A stretch of DNA of 64,000 bases from Flavivirga algicola. Its GTDB lineage: Bacteria; Bacteroidota; Bacteroidia; Flavobacteriales; Flavobacteriaceae. Position 1 is the stretch's first letter. Every line of letters begins with the position of its first letter. This document shows, in pieces, positions 53,054 through 63,700 of the stretch. Position numbers and translations under genes: made by a program. The stretch is from contig NZ_JABBHF010000016.1 of the NCBI RefSeq assembly GCF_012910715.1, positions 1 through 64,000 of the forward strand. The letters run 5' to 3'. The notes beneath the pieces are model-generated. The model was not told where the DNA came from, did no database searches, and worked only from the letters and a program-made list of their open reading frames with translations.

Positions 53054-54033
53054 TGGGTGTAGAAATAACATATTGTCCAGGAACATTAAAAGAAGGATTC
53101 GATACCTATAGCCCCTTAGCGTTAAAAAGAATGTTTGCAGGGAGAAAAGTGAGCCCAATATTACCTTATAAATCTCCTGCAAGTAATGCCATTACCGAAG
53201 AGCTCTTTAGGGAAAATCAAAAACGGATGTCTATTTCTGGAGTACAGGAGAAGTTTTCTGTTACATTGGATAAGAATAAATTACGCCTAATCGTAGAGGG
53301 AGAGCAAGGAGAATATATTTTAAAGCCAATTCCTAATGCAGGAAAAAAGAGTGATCAAATGCCCGCCAATGAGCATCTAACTATGCAAATTGCCAGTCAG
53401 ATTTTTGACATTGAAACTGCTAACAATGCTTTGGTGTTTTTTGAAGATGGGACACCTGCTTATTTAACTAAACGATTTGATGTAAAAACGGACGGAAGCA
53501 AATGGGCTCAAGAAGATTTTGCTTCGTTAGCAAAACGGACTCCCCAAACGCATGGAAGTGATTTTAAGTATTTGGGTAATTATTTAGAAATCTTCGAATT
53601 ATTGAAAAAGTATGTGCCGGCATACAAAGTAGAGGCTGTTAAATTGTTTAAACTTATTCTATTCAATTACTTAATTTCTAATGGGGATGCGCATTTTAAA
53701 AACTTCTCTTTGATAGAGACTCCTTTGGGTGATTTTAAATTGAGTCCTGCTTATGATTTATTAAATAGCAGAATACATATTGAAGATCGTGATTTTGCAC
53801 TTAATGAAGGGCTTTTGCCTCCCAATAAAACAAAAGGAAAAGTAGCAGAAAAATTCTATATACTTGGAGATTTGGCAGGATTGTCTAAAAAACAAGTTGA
53901 TAAAGCATTCAACAGTCTTATATCTAATCAGGATGAAGTGCTAGCTTTAGTCAATGCTTCTTATCTTGATGAGAAAGCAAAACGGGAATATACACAGAGA
54001 TATCAAACCAGACTAAAAAAGTTAACGAGATAA
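53053..54033 (+). CDS. HipT-like Ser/Thr kinase toxin
   Basis: A 326-residue kinase of the HipA family lacking the N-terminal subdomain, which is a separate gene upstream. Gly-rich loop with the SIS motif Ser60-Ile61-Ser62 followed by GVQEK, ATP-binding Lys91 (EYILKP), catalytic Asp212 and Asn217 in NGDAHFKN, metal-binding Asp235 in SPAYD. The SIS serines are autophosphorylation sites in HipT. HipA phosphorylates GltX and HipT phosphorylates TrpS; the target here is not known. An intact operon of hipB-S-T. Confidence 0.9.
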   Translation: MGVEITYCPGTLKEGFDTYSPLALKRMFAGRKVSPILPYKSPASNAITEELFRENQKRMSISGVQEKFSVTLDKNKLRLIVEGEQGEYILKPIPNAGKKSDQMPANEHLTMQIASQIFDIETANNALVFFEDGTPAYLTKRFDVKTDGSKWAQEDFASLAKRTPQTHGSDFKYLGNYLEIFELLKKYVPAYKVEAVKLFKLILFNYLISNGDAHFKNFSLIETPLGDFKLSPAYDLLNSRIHIEDRDFALNEGLLPPNKTKGKVAEKFYILGDLAGLSKKQVDKAFNSLISNQDEVLALVNASYLDEKAKREYTQRYQTRLKKLTR

Positions 54034-54094
54034 TAACCTAAACTATCCTATTGTAAACACAATATTGAAAATAAAATTTATTTTTGAATATGAT

Positions 54095-54126
54095 AAAACC
54101 GTATACGATACCGTATACGGTTTTTA
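54095..54126 (+). terminator. Terminator of the hip operon
   Basis: AAAACCGTATACG (54095-54107) pairs with CGTATACGGTTTT (54112-54124) around ATAC, with T residues after. It lies 62 bp past the hipT stop. Confidence 0.8.
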
Positions 54127-54199
54127 TAGATTTGTAAAAATTACTTAATAATTAGTGTTTTACGAAATTATAAGGTTGTGAAATTGGCTCTGGATAGAG

Positions 54200-54246
54200 C
54201 TCATAACCCAAAAGTCATTGGTTCGAGTACCAGTTACCCGCTACTA
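54200..54246. pseudogene. Degenerate tRNA-fMet fragment
   Basis: CTCATAACCC, GGTTCGAG and CCCGCTACTA are recognisable, but there are substitutions and two inserted bases relative to 49200-49245. The T-stem and acceptor no longer pair. It marks the far end of a second, older insertion behind tRNA-fMet. Confidence 0.7.
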
Positions 54247-54533
54247 AGCGTTTTTGTGCTTGAGTCTTTTGGTTTTCCTCTATTGCTTTAAAAAATGGTA
54301 TAAGGTATTCTTTCAGGCTTAAGTAGAGGAGCTCTGGTATTTTTTGTCTCTAAATGTCAGGAGGAACTTTACTAAGACATTAAGATTTTATTTTTACAAT
54401 ATAATTGTAATCGTCTAATGGTGAGTTTGTTGTGTTGAGATAGGTTCAAATCTACAATTTTATAGCAAAAAATAACATATCTTTAAAGCTTTGATATAAT
54501 AAATTCAGGTTTGCTCTAAACAAACTAAACCCC

Positions 54534-55442
54534 ATGCAGTTCCGTCAATTTTTAAAGCTCCCATTTCATCATTTTCAGAATAAAAAGGAAAAATGGCTTT
54601 ACGTATTAAGCTGTAGTCTGTTTTTTATGCTGTTCTTATTAATATATAAGCCTTTTGGTTTAGATGTAGATTTGGAACTTGGTGAACGTACAATTAGTGG
54701 ATTTTTAATTTTCGTAACCTTTTTAAGTACGATGGTATTTTTTGTGCTTTATATAAGCCAGTTTGTATTGCGCAAGCGTTTCCCGAACATCAATAATAAT
54801 TTAGGATACTTTTTAAAATGGTTTTTAATTGATGTTAGTTTGATTGTTTTTTTAAATGCTATTATAGAATATACTTGGCTCGAAGAGGATGTGATTACGC
54901 TTAACAATTTTATGGAAGAAGTTGTTTTTGACATCATTAGAACTTTTTTCTATGCAACTATTGTGCTTTTATATCCTGTAATGGGAAGCTTTGTATTTGT
55001 ATATTTAAAGCAATTGTATTTTGACAATCAGAGTCTTAAAACTGATTTAGATGTGGTTACAACACATTATAAAATAGTATCAGGCAATGAAGAACTAATT
55101 AAGATTTTAGATGAAAAAGGGGCATGCAGGTTAACGATTCCTCTAAATAATCTTTATGCTATAGAATCAAAAAATCAATATGTGTCTATTAAGTATAAAC
55201 GGAATAATATGCTGATAGAGCAAAGTATTAGAACCAGATTTTCAAAACTATTAAGCGAGCTTCAAGACATTCCGTCTATTTTAAGGTGCCATCGCTCTTA
55301 TGCTATTAATTTGCTCAATGTACAAGAGTTGAAAACAATCAACCAAAAACCAAATATAATTTTGGACGAAAGTTCAACTTTAAAAATTCCAGTATCCAAA
55401 ACATATCTTAAAGAGATAAAATCGCAACTTACAAAGTACTAA
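54534..55442 (+). CDS. Membrane-bound LytTR-domain transcription regulator
   Basis: A 302-residue protein. Four transmembrane helices lie in the first half (about 25-45, 58-82, 98-120, 138-160). After a short linker comes a C-terminal LytTR DNA-binding domain (CRLTIPLNNLYAIESKNQYVSIKYKRNN, then RCHRSYAINLLNVQEL). LytTR regulators usually take a phosphorelay signal, but here the sensor is built in, so it is a one-component membrane regulator. It precedes the TonB-DUF4249 pair by 162 bp and may control it. Confidence 0.85.
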   Translation: MQFRQFLKLPFHHFQNKKEKWLYVLSCSLFFMLFLLIYKPFGLDVDLELGERTISGFLIFVTFLSTMVFFVLYISQFVLRKRFPNINNNLGYFLKWFLIDVSLIVFLNAIIEYTWLEEDVITLNNFMEEVVFDIIRTFFYATIVLLYPVMGSFVFVYLKQLYFDNQSLKTDLDVVTTHYKIVSGNEELIKILDEKGACRLTIPLNNLYAIESKNQYVSIKYKRNNMLIEQSIRTRFSKLLSELQDIPSILRCHRSYAINLLNVQELKTINQKPNIILDESSTLKIPVSKTYLKEIKSQLTKY

Positions 55443-55604
55443 AAGGCACTTTCTGAGTAAGGCAAAATCCCAATAAAACGTTAAACAAAAAACGTTTCGC
55501 ACCTAAAAAGGACATTCTGCACCTAGCCTAATAATACACTACACTTCGTGACTATTTGAGGCGTTATATTTCGCGAATTAAATCGAAAAAATAATATCAA
55601 TTTT

Positions 55605-57974
55605 ATGAACAAATCATTGATTTTTGCAGCCTTGATCATGTCTTGGTTGGGCTTTGCACAAGAAAAGTATACTATAAGTGGTACACTTAAAGATCAAGCC
55701 AATGGAGAAACTCTTTTAGGGGCTACAATTTTATTAAAAGGGACCACTATCGGTACTACCACTAACGAATATGGATTCTATTCGTTAACAGCCCCCAAGG
55801 GTAATTACACCTTAGTGATTTCTTATTTAGGGTATGCTACTATTGAAAAAGAGATTGTGTTGAACGAAAATGTCAAGCTCAATTCAGAGCTAGTTGAAGA
55901 TGCAGGTCAGTTACAAGAAGTAGTAATTAATGCAGAAGAATCCAAAAAAGTAAATCTGCGCGCACCACAGATGAGTGTGGCAAAATTATCGAGCCAAACA
56001 ATTAAACAAATGCCAGCGGTTATGGGGGAAGTCGATGTGATTAAATCCTTGCAATTATTACCAGGTGTAACCAATGCAGGTGAAGGCGCCTCTGGTTTTA
56101 ATGTTCGTGGTGGGGCCGAAGACCAAAACTTAGTATTGCTAGATGAGGCCATTATTTATAACGCTTCTCATTTGTTTGGGTTTTTCTCGGTATTTAATGT
56201 AGATGCTATTAAAGATATTAAATTGTACAAAGGCGGTATTCCTGCACGTTTTGGAGGTAGGGCATCCTCGGTTTTAGATATAAGGCAAAAAGATGGTAAT
56301 AGCAAGGACTTTAAGATTTCAGGTGGTATTGGGGCAATTTCCAGTAGACTTACCATGGAAGGTCCTACCTTTAAAGATAAGGGTTCGTTCATCTTGGCAG
56401 GACGAGCCTCTTATGCTAACATATTTTTGGCTTTGGCAAATAATAGCAATCGTGCTGGGTTTTATGATTTAAACCTGAAGACCAATTATCAGATTGATGA
56501 TAAAAACAAATTATATCTGTCAGGGTATTTTGGGAATGATATTTTTAAGTTGTCTAATTTCTTTACCAATTCTTATGGGAATCTTTCGGGAAACCTTCGC
56601 TGGAACCATATTTTTAATGATAAGTTGTTTTCTAACCTATCCTTAATCTATAGTCGTTACAACTATAATCTCGAGATTAATTCTGATGGTATAGACTGGA
56701 AATCAGATATTAGTAATTACAACCTTAAATATGATCTTGGGTATTATTTGAATGATAAGCTAAAATTTGATTTTGGTGTAAGTGGTATTTATTACAATTT
56801 CAATCCTGGGCAACTAAACCCCTTGAATGAAAGTTCTGGTATTAATCCCATGAAATTAGATGATAAATTTGCTTTAGAAGCAGGTGCTTATGCAAGTTTA
56901 GAACATAAAATTTCGGATAAGATAACGGCACAATATGGGTTGCGTTATAGTTATTTTAACAGGTTAGGAAAGCAAACCTTAAATAATTATGCCAATAATT
57001 TACCTGTAGTTTATAATACACAATTAGATATCTACGAGCGTGCCGATCCAATTAATGAAACGGAATATGGCAATGGTAAAAGTATTGCTAATTTTGGAAA
57101 TTTTGAGCCACGTTTTGCGCTGTCTTATCAACTGAATGAAAAATCATCGTTCAAAGTTAGTTTCAATCGTATAGCTCAGTACCTGCACTTAATTTCCAAT
57201 ACGACTTCGGCCACACCTTTAGATGTTTGGGCACCAAGTGGGAAATTTTTAAAACCACAAATAGCCGACCAATTTGCTGTTGGTTATTTCAGGAATTTTA
57301 AAAATAATATGTTTTCTATAGAATCTGAGGCATATTACAAAACGATAGATAATCGTGTAGATTATATTGATGGTGCCGATCTTATAGCTCAAAACACCAT
57401 AGAAACTGAAATTCTAATTGGTGAATCCAGAGCTTATGGGTTTGAATTGTTGCTTCGTAAAAATAAAGGTGATTTTACGGGATGGTTAGCCTATACATTA
57501 TCAAAATCAGAACAGCGAACACCAGGAGGAACCGCTGGAGGTTTAGGGATTAATAATGGTAATTGGTATAATACATCTTTTGATAGAACACACGACGTAT
57601 CATTTACTGGGAGTTATGAGTTAAATGACAAATGGCGTTTTGGGACTAACTTTGCTTTTCAAACAGGGCGCCCAGTTACCTATCCCAATGGACAATTTCA
57701 GTATAATGAATTGTCTATAGCAACTTATTCTGAACGAAATGCAGACAGATTACCTGCCTATCACCGACTAGATCTTTCCGCAACACTCATACCGCGAAAA
57801 AATAAAAATCGAAAATGTCAAGCCGAATGGGTATTTAGTATTTACAATGTATATAATCGCAAAAATGCCGCATCAATTACGTTCGGGCAGAACACAACTA
57901 CTGGCGTAAACGAAGCCACACGTACTGCAATTTTTGGCATTATTCCTTCAATATCTTACAACTTTAAATTTTAA
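55605..57974 (+). CDS. TonB-dependent receptor with carboxypeptidase-like domain
   Basis: A 789-residue outer-membrane receptor. Signal peptide (1-18, GFAQ), a CarboxypepD_reg domain (about 20-110, YTISGTLKDQANGETLLGATILLKGT), a plug with SLQLLPGVTNAGEGASGFNVRGGAEDQNLVLLDEAIIYNAS-type sequence (about 148-190), then the barrel ending GIIPSISYNFKF. It overlaps no gene but is followed after 4 bp by a DUF4249 lipoprotein, its usual partner. This receptor class takes up unknown compounds with SusC-like energetics; the substrate is not predictable. Confidence 0.92.
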   Translation: MNKSLIFAALIMSWLGFAQEKYTISGTLKDQANGETLLGATILLKGTTIGTTTNEYGFYSLTAPKGNYTLVISYLGYATIEKEIVLNENVKLNSELVEDAGQLQEVVINAEESKKVNLRAPQMSVAKLSSQTIKQMPAVMGEVDVIKSLQLLPGVTNAGEGASGFNVRGGAEDQNLVLLDEAIIYNASHLFGFFSVFNVDAIKDIKLYKGGIPARFGGRASSVLDIRQKDGNSKDFKISGGIGAISSRLTMEGPTFKDKGSFILAGRASYANIFLALANNSNRAGFYDLNLKTNYQIDDKNKLYLSGYFGNDIFKLSNFFTNSYGNLSGNLRWNHIFNDKLFSNLSLIYSRYNYNLEINSDGIDWKSDISNYNLKYDLGYYLNDKLKFDFGVSGIYYNFNPGQLNPLNESSGINPMKLDDKFALEAGAYASLEHKISDKITAQYGLRYSYFNRLGKQTLNNYANNLPVVYNTQLDIYERADPINETEYGNGKSIANFGNFEPRFALSYQLNEKSSFKVSFNRIAQYLHLISNTTSATPLDVWAPSGKFLKPQIADQFAVGYFRNFKNNMFSIESEAYYKTIDNRVDYIDGADLIAQNTIETEILIGESRAYGFELLLRKNKGDFTGWLAYTLSKSEQRTPGGTAGGLGINNGNWYNTSFDRTHDVSFTGSYELNDKWRFGTNFAFQTGRPVTYPNGQFQYNELSIATYSERNADRLPAYHRLDLSATLIPRKNKNRKCQAEWVFSIYNVYNRKNAASITFGQNTTTGVNEATRTAIFGIIPSISYNFKF

Positions 57975-57978
57975 AACA

Positions 57979-58863
57979 ATGAGCTTTTTGAATAAAAATG
58001 GTAAATACAAAAACACAAATAACAATTTTGTGAACAATGAAACATATAAATGTATAGCCTCGGTTTTTATAATGATCGGTTTATTTTTTTCGTGTACAGA
58101 CACGGTAAATGTGGATGTCCCGAATGGGGGTTCCAGATTAGTAGTAGAAGCATCTATTATTTGGGAAAAGGGCACTTCGGGGCAAATACAAATCATTAAG
58201 TTAAGTGAGTCTACTGCTTACTTTGATAATAATCCTAATGTACCCGTTACTGGTGCTTCAGTAATCGTTACTAAGGTGAACGATGGTTCGCAGTTTGTTT
58301 TTGAAGACCAAAACAATGGCGATTACATAACTACCAATTTTGTATCAGAGATTAACGAATCCTATACTTTAGAAATTTTATATAATGGACAAACCTACAC
58401 CGCAACCGAAACCCTAATGTCGGTTACAGAGATTAACGATATAGAACAAACGGTAGAAGGTGGTGGAGATGAGGAAGAAATTCAGCTAAAAGTATTCTTT
58501 GACGACCCTATTAACATTGATAATTATTATTTGGGAGAGTTTAATTCGTCGGTAAACGCATTGCTCACACTAGGAGTTTTAAGCGACGAATTTACAGATG
58601 GAAATGAAAATTTTATAGAATACGATAATGAGGATTTAATCGCTGGAGCAACTGTAGATGTAAGCATTTATGGTATTTCTGAGAGTTACTATAATTACAT
58701 CGATATCTTAATAAGTCAGTCTGGGGGAGATGGAGGAGGACCTTTCCAAACCACACCTGTACAATTAAAAGGCAATTGTATTAACCCTAATAATCCCGAT
58801 GAAGAAGTTCTGGGCTATTTCAGGTTGGGTGAAGTAGTTAGGACAAGCTATACTATTAATTAA
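57979..58863 (+). CDS. DUF4249 lipoprotein partner of the TonB receptor
   Basis: A 294-residue protein. The DUF4249 pattern is clear: RLVVEASIIWEKGTSGQIQIIKLSESTAYFDN, a middle PVTGASVIVTKVNDGSQF strand block, and the C-terminal QLKGNCINPNNPDEEVLGYFRLGEVVRTSYTIN. I start at 57979 (MSFLNKNG), with a lipobox near FFSC. It starts 4 bp after the receptor gene. DUF4249 proteins are surface or periplasmic lipoproteins that pair with such receptors; the ligand is unknown. Confidence 0.88.
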   Translation: MSFLNKNGKYKNTNNNFVNNETYKCIASVFIMIGLFFSCTDTVNVDVPNGGSRLVVEASIIWEKGTSGQIQIIKLSESTAYFDNNPNVPVTGASVIVTKVNDGSQFVFEDQNNGDYITTNFVSEINESYTLEILYNGQTYTATETLMSVTEINDIEQTVEGGGDEEEIQLKVFFDDPINIDNYYLGEFNSSVNALLTLGVLSDEFTDGNENFIEYDNEDLIAGATVDVSIYGISESYYNYIDILISQSGGDGGGPFQTTPVQLKGNCINPNNPDEEVLGYFRLGEVVRTSYTIN

Positions 58864-59343
58864 AAAATCATGGAAAAAAGTGTTGTGAGCTGCCAATATA
58901 AAATGTTGGTTGATTGTTGTTGGCAGCTTTGCAACCACAAGTTGACAATAAAACCTAAAAGGATATCAAGGATTAGTGAATACTTTGGGAATGGTATAGC
59001 CTTGCCCCCATATTAGGAATCTGCTAAATAGATGGTTTGTACTGTAAATAATAAAGGCATTAGCGCAAGTAGTAGGGTAAAAGCGCTAATAGATGGCCCA
59101 TAATTGGGTTTTTAAATATCCTGGGAACTTGTTTTCCCAGGGTGTTTTAAAGTTTAAAAAAAGGAAAAGAAGTTAATAATGTGACAATTATAGGATGCTA
59201 CCCTTTAAATTAAGGCTGTTGAGATTATAAAAGGGTCAGGTGTAACAGTCAAAATTTTATTAATCATGTGATGAGAGGTTTTTATCAAGTATTCTGGTGA
59301 AAATATAGCTTGTTCTATTCGTAAACCATTGAGTTTTTCTATT
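58864..59343. other. 480-bp non-coding stretch with three hairpins
   Basis: AGCTGCCAA/TTGGCAGCT (58888-58928), ATTAGCGC/GCGCTAAT (59059-59090) and CCTGGGAA/TTCCCAGG (59120-59141). The first may end the DUF4249 transcript. The other two could belong to a small structured RNA or to the convergent gene's end. No ORF seen. Confidence 0.5.
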
Positions 59344-60633
59344 TCAAAAACCATCAAAAAACGCTTTACCTGTTTTTAAATCTCGTATCCTTATAAAATC
59401 CAACATACCTGCACCTTTAAAAATGTTTTCTATACCCACAATCTTTCCATTGGGCTCAGTGTAATTAAAACGAGAAATTAATTTGTCATTAATGGTTATT
59501 TCTACATGCTTATTTTTTACGATTAACTGTAAAGTATTCCAGCTTTCCGTATCAAAAGAAAAAGACGATAAATTTTCATATGCTCCTTCAATAATTTTAT
59601 CGCCCATTTTTACTCCTGAAAATTGAGAACACCCCGATTCCATTAACTTTAAATAGTTAGATTTTTTTTCACATATAAGTTTCAATATAAAGTCATAACA
59701 TGTAATGCCCCCTAAGCTTTTTGTGTTTTTGAATCGCGTCTTTAATTCAAAATGATCACCATCAATCTCAAAATCTTTATACAATCTATTGGTAACATAA
59801 AATACAGTGTTAATATCAAAACCATTGGTATGTAGAAGTTTAGGTGAAAAATATAAACAACCCGTCGTGTCTTTTTTATTAATTTGGTTATCGATCCAAT
59901 AATTATCTCTATTGGCTTCATAAGCGACATAGCTATCCCACCCATTAGATTTAGCCAATATTTTTTTTGATGATAAAATGTGTTCTTTATCCAATAAATT
60001 AATGGAATAATATCCAGGAATTTGATAGGTGAAATTATGTATAAATCTAGTCTTATCTATATTTACTATTTGTTTTCCTCTAATGGGATGACTAAAATCA
60101 AAATCTATGCTTAAACTATCTGATTTGAAATTGGACAAATTATATTTGGCAGATACGGTAAAAGGGACATTACCTACTGAATTTATAACGTCAAAAATAT
60201 CTTCCGATATCTTTAAGTTATTTTGATTGCTCTGAGATTGTATTACGACACCAACTAAGATAAATAACAATATGGCACCAGCGGTTATATTAAATCTACT
60301 AAAAGTGTTCTTTTTAGCCTTATCATCCTTCTCGATGGGACTAATAATTTTTTTTCCGCTTTTAATTTTTGAAACAAAACCTTGCCAGTCATCATACCCT
60401 AAAAACTTAACTAACGCATCCTTGGTTGCCAGCTGCGGATTGTAATATGTCTTATATTTTATTTTACCAAAGAGGCGCTTAAGTGTATGTGGACTTATTG
60501 AAATATTTGATTGCTCTGAAATGATTTGAGAGAGTTTTACAAAATCTGATTCTTTCCACAAATGAGATGGTTTCCATTGTAATTTTTCTTCAATTTTTTT
60601 AAGACAATGTGTTAAGTATTCCTGCTCTATCAT
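59344..60633 (-). CDS. Membrane-anchored putative regulator with a C-terminal beta-sandwich
   Basis: A 429-residue protein. The N-terminus (residues 1-95: SQIISEQSNISISPHTLKRLFGKIKYKTYYNPQLATKDALVKFLGYDDWQGF) looks like a helical DNA-binding domain found in Bacteroidetes membrane regulators. One transmembrane helix follows (about 118-138), and then an extracytoplasmic region with a LamG-like pattern (YFSPKLL, FDTESWNTLQLIVKNKHVEITINDK). It probably senses a sugar or wall compound and acts on DNA directly. It is divergent from the DUF5107 gene across 164 bp, which may hold an ATGCAAA/TTTGCAT repeat (60641-60666) as operator. Confidence 0.65.
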   Translation of the reverse strand: MIEQEYLTHCLKKIEEKLQWKPSHLWKESDFVKLSQIISEQSNISISPHTLKRLFGKIKYKTYYNPQLATKDALVKFLGYDDWQGFVSKIKSGKKIISPIEKDDKAKKNTFSRFNITAGAILLFILVGVVIQSQSNQNNLKISEDIFDVINSVGNVPFTVSAKYNLSNFKSDSLSIDFDFSHPIRGKQIVNIDKTRFIHNFTYQIPGYYSINLLDKEHILSSKKILAKSNGWDSYVAYEANRDNYWIDNQINKKDTTGCLYFSPKLLHTNGFDINTVFYVTNRLYKDFEIDGDHFELKTRFKNTKSLGGITCYDFILKLICEKKSNYLKLMESGCSQFSGVKMGDKIIEGAYENLSSFSFDTESWNTLQLIVKNKHVEITINDKLISRFNYTEPNGKIVGIENIFKGAGMLDFIRIRDLKTGKAFFDGF

Positions 60634-60640
60634 AAACTAT

Positions 60641-60666
60641 ATGCAAACTTTGTACAGACTTTGCAT
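60641..60666. promoter_or_regulatory. Candidate operator between divergent genes
   Basis: ATGCAAA (60641-60647) and TTTGCAT (60660-60666) form an inverted repeat, 7 bp before the regulator start. The intervening CTTTGTACAGAC contains a partial direct repeat (ACTTTG). Confidence 0.35.
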
Positions 60667-60797
60667 AGCAATTTAAATGTATTATTTATAAAATACAATA
60701 TAATTTAGGGGACAGCAGAAATTTGAAATGTTTAATTTCTGTGCCACTTTGTTTATTTTTAATGGTATACACCAATCAACCAACTTACTTTAAAAAA

Positions 60798-63700
60798 ATG
60801 AATGACTCGAAATTAGATTTGCTTTTTGTCATAATCACAGTTTGTACATTATTTATTTCTATACATATTAATGCCCAAGTAAAAATATATGAAGGAAGCG
60901 AAACGATTGCCACTTACAAACCAGGACAAAACGAGATAAGTCCAATATTTTATACTGGTAGAAGTGTACAGGGTGCAGAAGGTCGCGTATACCCTTATCC
61001 TTCGCAAACAAACTTAGGAAGAACGCTCTCTGATGAAACTTATCACATGGTGTATTTAGAAAACGAATTTGTTAAAGTTAAAGTGCTACCTGCTTTTGGA
61101 GGCCGTTTATTTTCTGCGATCGATAAAACAAATGGTCATGAAATGTTTCATACCAACAGTGTTATAAAACCAGATTTAATAGGAACTCTTGGGGCATGGG
61201 TCTCTGGAGGCATAGAATGGTGTTTCCCTCATCATCATAGAACCACAACCATGTTACCTAGCGATTATAGATTGGTGAAGAATGAAGATGGAAGTGCTAC
61301 GATTTGGATTGGAGAAACCGAGAAAACGATTCGAGCCAGAGGGATAGTAGGCATGACATTACATCCTAATAAGTCTTATATCGAAGTCGATTATCGTTTA
61401 AATAATACCAGTACAAAAACTAAAACTTTTCTATTTTGGGCAAACGTGGCAATAACTGCAAGTAAAGACTTTAGAACGTTTTGGCCACCAAGTCAAGAAA
61501 TTGGTGTGTTTCATAATAACAGAAATTTTATTCAATGGCCGCTATCAAATAAAACAGATAATTATGGACGAACGAGCTATGAAAAAAATGTAGATTTAAC
61601 CTGGTGGAAAAACCATCCAGATCCAGTTTCATTTTTTATGTGGGGCGCTAAAGAAGGTTTTATTGGAGGGTATGATTATGGTGTAAATGCAGGAACAGTT
61701 CATGTTGGAGACCCCCACGAAAATAGTACTTCAAAACTATGGCAGTTTGGCCCAGGTCTTCAAGGGCAAAATGCGCGACGAAAATTAACAGATGACGGCA
61801 AAGCTTATGTAGAACTTATGACCGGGACATTCTCTAATAATCAGCCAGATTATAGTTGGATTTTGCCTCATTCCGTAAAAGATGCGAAAAACTATTGGTA
61901 TCCCATTCGCGAGTTAGAAGTTGTAAAAAATGCTAATATTGATGCTTCTGTGACGCTTCAAATGCGAAACCCTAAAACTGTCTTTTATGGCTTCAATACG
62001 ACACAAAACTTTAATGATGCTAAATACATATTAAAATATGGTGAAGAAACTATAGCTGAAGGAACGATTGATTTAGGGCCTGCAAAACCATTTACATCAA
62101 GATACAAAGGAAAAAAAGCGCTTGAAGAATATAATTTGAACATTCAGCTTTTCGATAAAAATAACAAAGAGTTAATTTCATATAAACCCTACAGACCGCA
62201 ACACCCGACATTACCAGAACCTCAAGAACCAATTAAGGATGTTGAAGATATTAATTCTGTTGAAGACTTGTACCTTACAGGAAGGTTTGTCGATCAATTT
62301 AACCGTCCTGGAAAAAATCCAGACGATTATTATTTAAAGGCACTAGAAATTTCACCGAACGATTATCGAACCAATATTGCTCTAGGAATTAGAAGAGTAG
62401 ATCAAAACAGATATAGGGAGGCATTAACTTACTTTCAAAATGCAGCCAACAAATTGAAAATAAAATATTATCAGCCAAAAGAAGGTGAACTGTACTATTA
62501 TTTGGGGCTGGCCCATAGAGGCCTTGGTAACATGGACAAAGCTTATAAAAATTTTGCCAGAGCGACCTGGTACTACCAATGGTTTTCTTCTGGAAATTAT
62601 CAATTAGCTCAAATGGAAAGCTTAAAAGGAAATTATAAAAAAGCACTTGGTCATATTTCGGAAGCATACACCAGTAATAATAGAGATGGGAGAATCGTTG
62701 TGCTTTACAGTGCACTTCTTAGAAAATTAGGACGTATAGAAAAAGCAACAATACTTATAGATCAGTTGATTGCTTACGACCCTTTAAATTTTTCTGCACT
62801 TTATGAGAAAGAACTACTAAGCGGAAAAAATTCAATACAGTTATGGCATAAAAACATGCAAGATGTAGATAATAATTACTTGGAAATTGTGACTAACTAT
62901 ATGAATGCAGGCTTATTTGAAGATGGTGTCAAATTGTTATCCTCTATAAATGAAGTTAAAAATCCACTGGTACATTATTATTTATCGTATTTCTACGACC
63001 AATCTGGAGACCAAGATAAAGCGTTAGCTATTTTAAATACAGCCAAAAATGTAGCATTGGATTATTGTTTTCCATATAGAGAAGAATCGGAAGCTGTTCT
63101 AAAAAATGCTATAAGATTAGATGCTCAAAATGCAGCAGCCTACTATTTACTAGGTAACTTGTTATATGACCATAGAAAAGAAGATGCTATTAATGCATGG
63201 AAAAAAGCAAGTGAGCTTAATAATGATATTCCTATGGTATGGAGAAATTTGGCTTTTAGTGCTTATCATAATAACAAGGATATGAAGCAGGCCATAAATT
63301 ATATATCCAAAGGGATAGCATTGCGAAATGATATTCCGCTTTGGTATGCCGAATTATCTAAATATTATAATGAATCTGATTCCGACTACAAAGCATGTTT
63401 AACCATATTGGAAAATAATATAGATATCGTAAAGCAAGATGTGAAAGCACCTAAAACACTTGTCGAATTGTACAACTTAGATGGCTCTTATGATAAAGCC
63501 CTGGAATTTTTATCCAATCATCATTTTAGAACTTGGGAAGGCGGAAGAGAAATCTATTGGCATTATGTGCATACCAACGCTTTAAAGGCTTTAGAATTAG
63601 CGAATAGGAAAAAATACGATGAAGCTATACAATATTTAGATGCCGCTATGATATATCCTGAGAATTTAGAAGTTGGTAAGCCAACCCACGACGAAAAAAA

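Larger units (their letters stand above)
54034..54533. other. 500-bp non-coding stretch with tRNA remnant
   Basis: Contains the terminator at 54095-54126, a degenerate tRNA-fMet copy at 54200-54246, and AT-rich sequence before the LytTR gene. No other gene seen. Confidence 0.6.
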
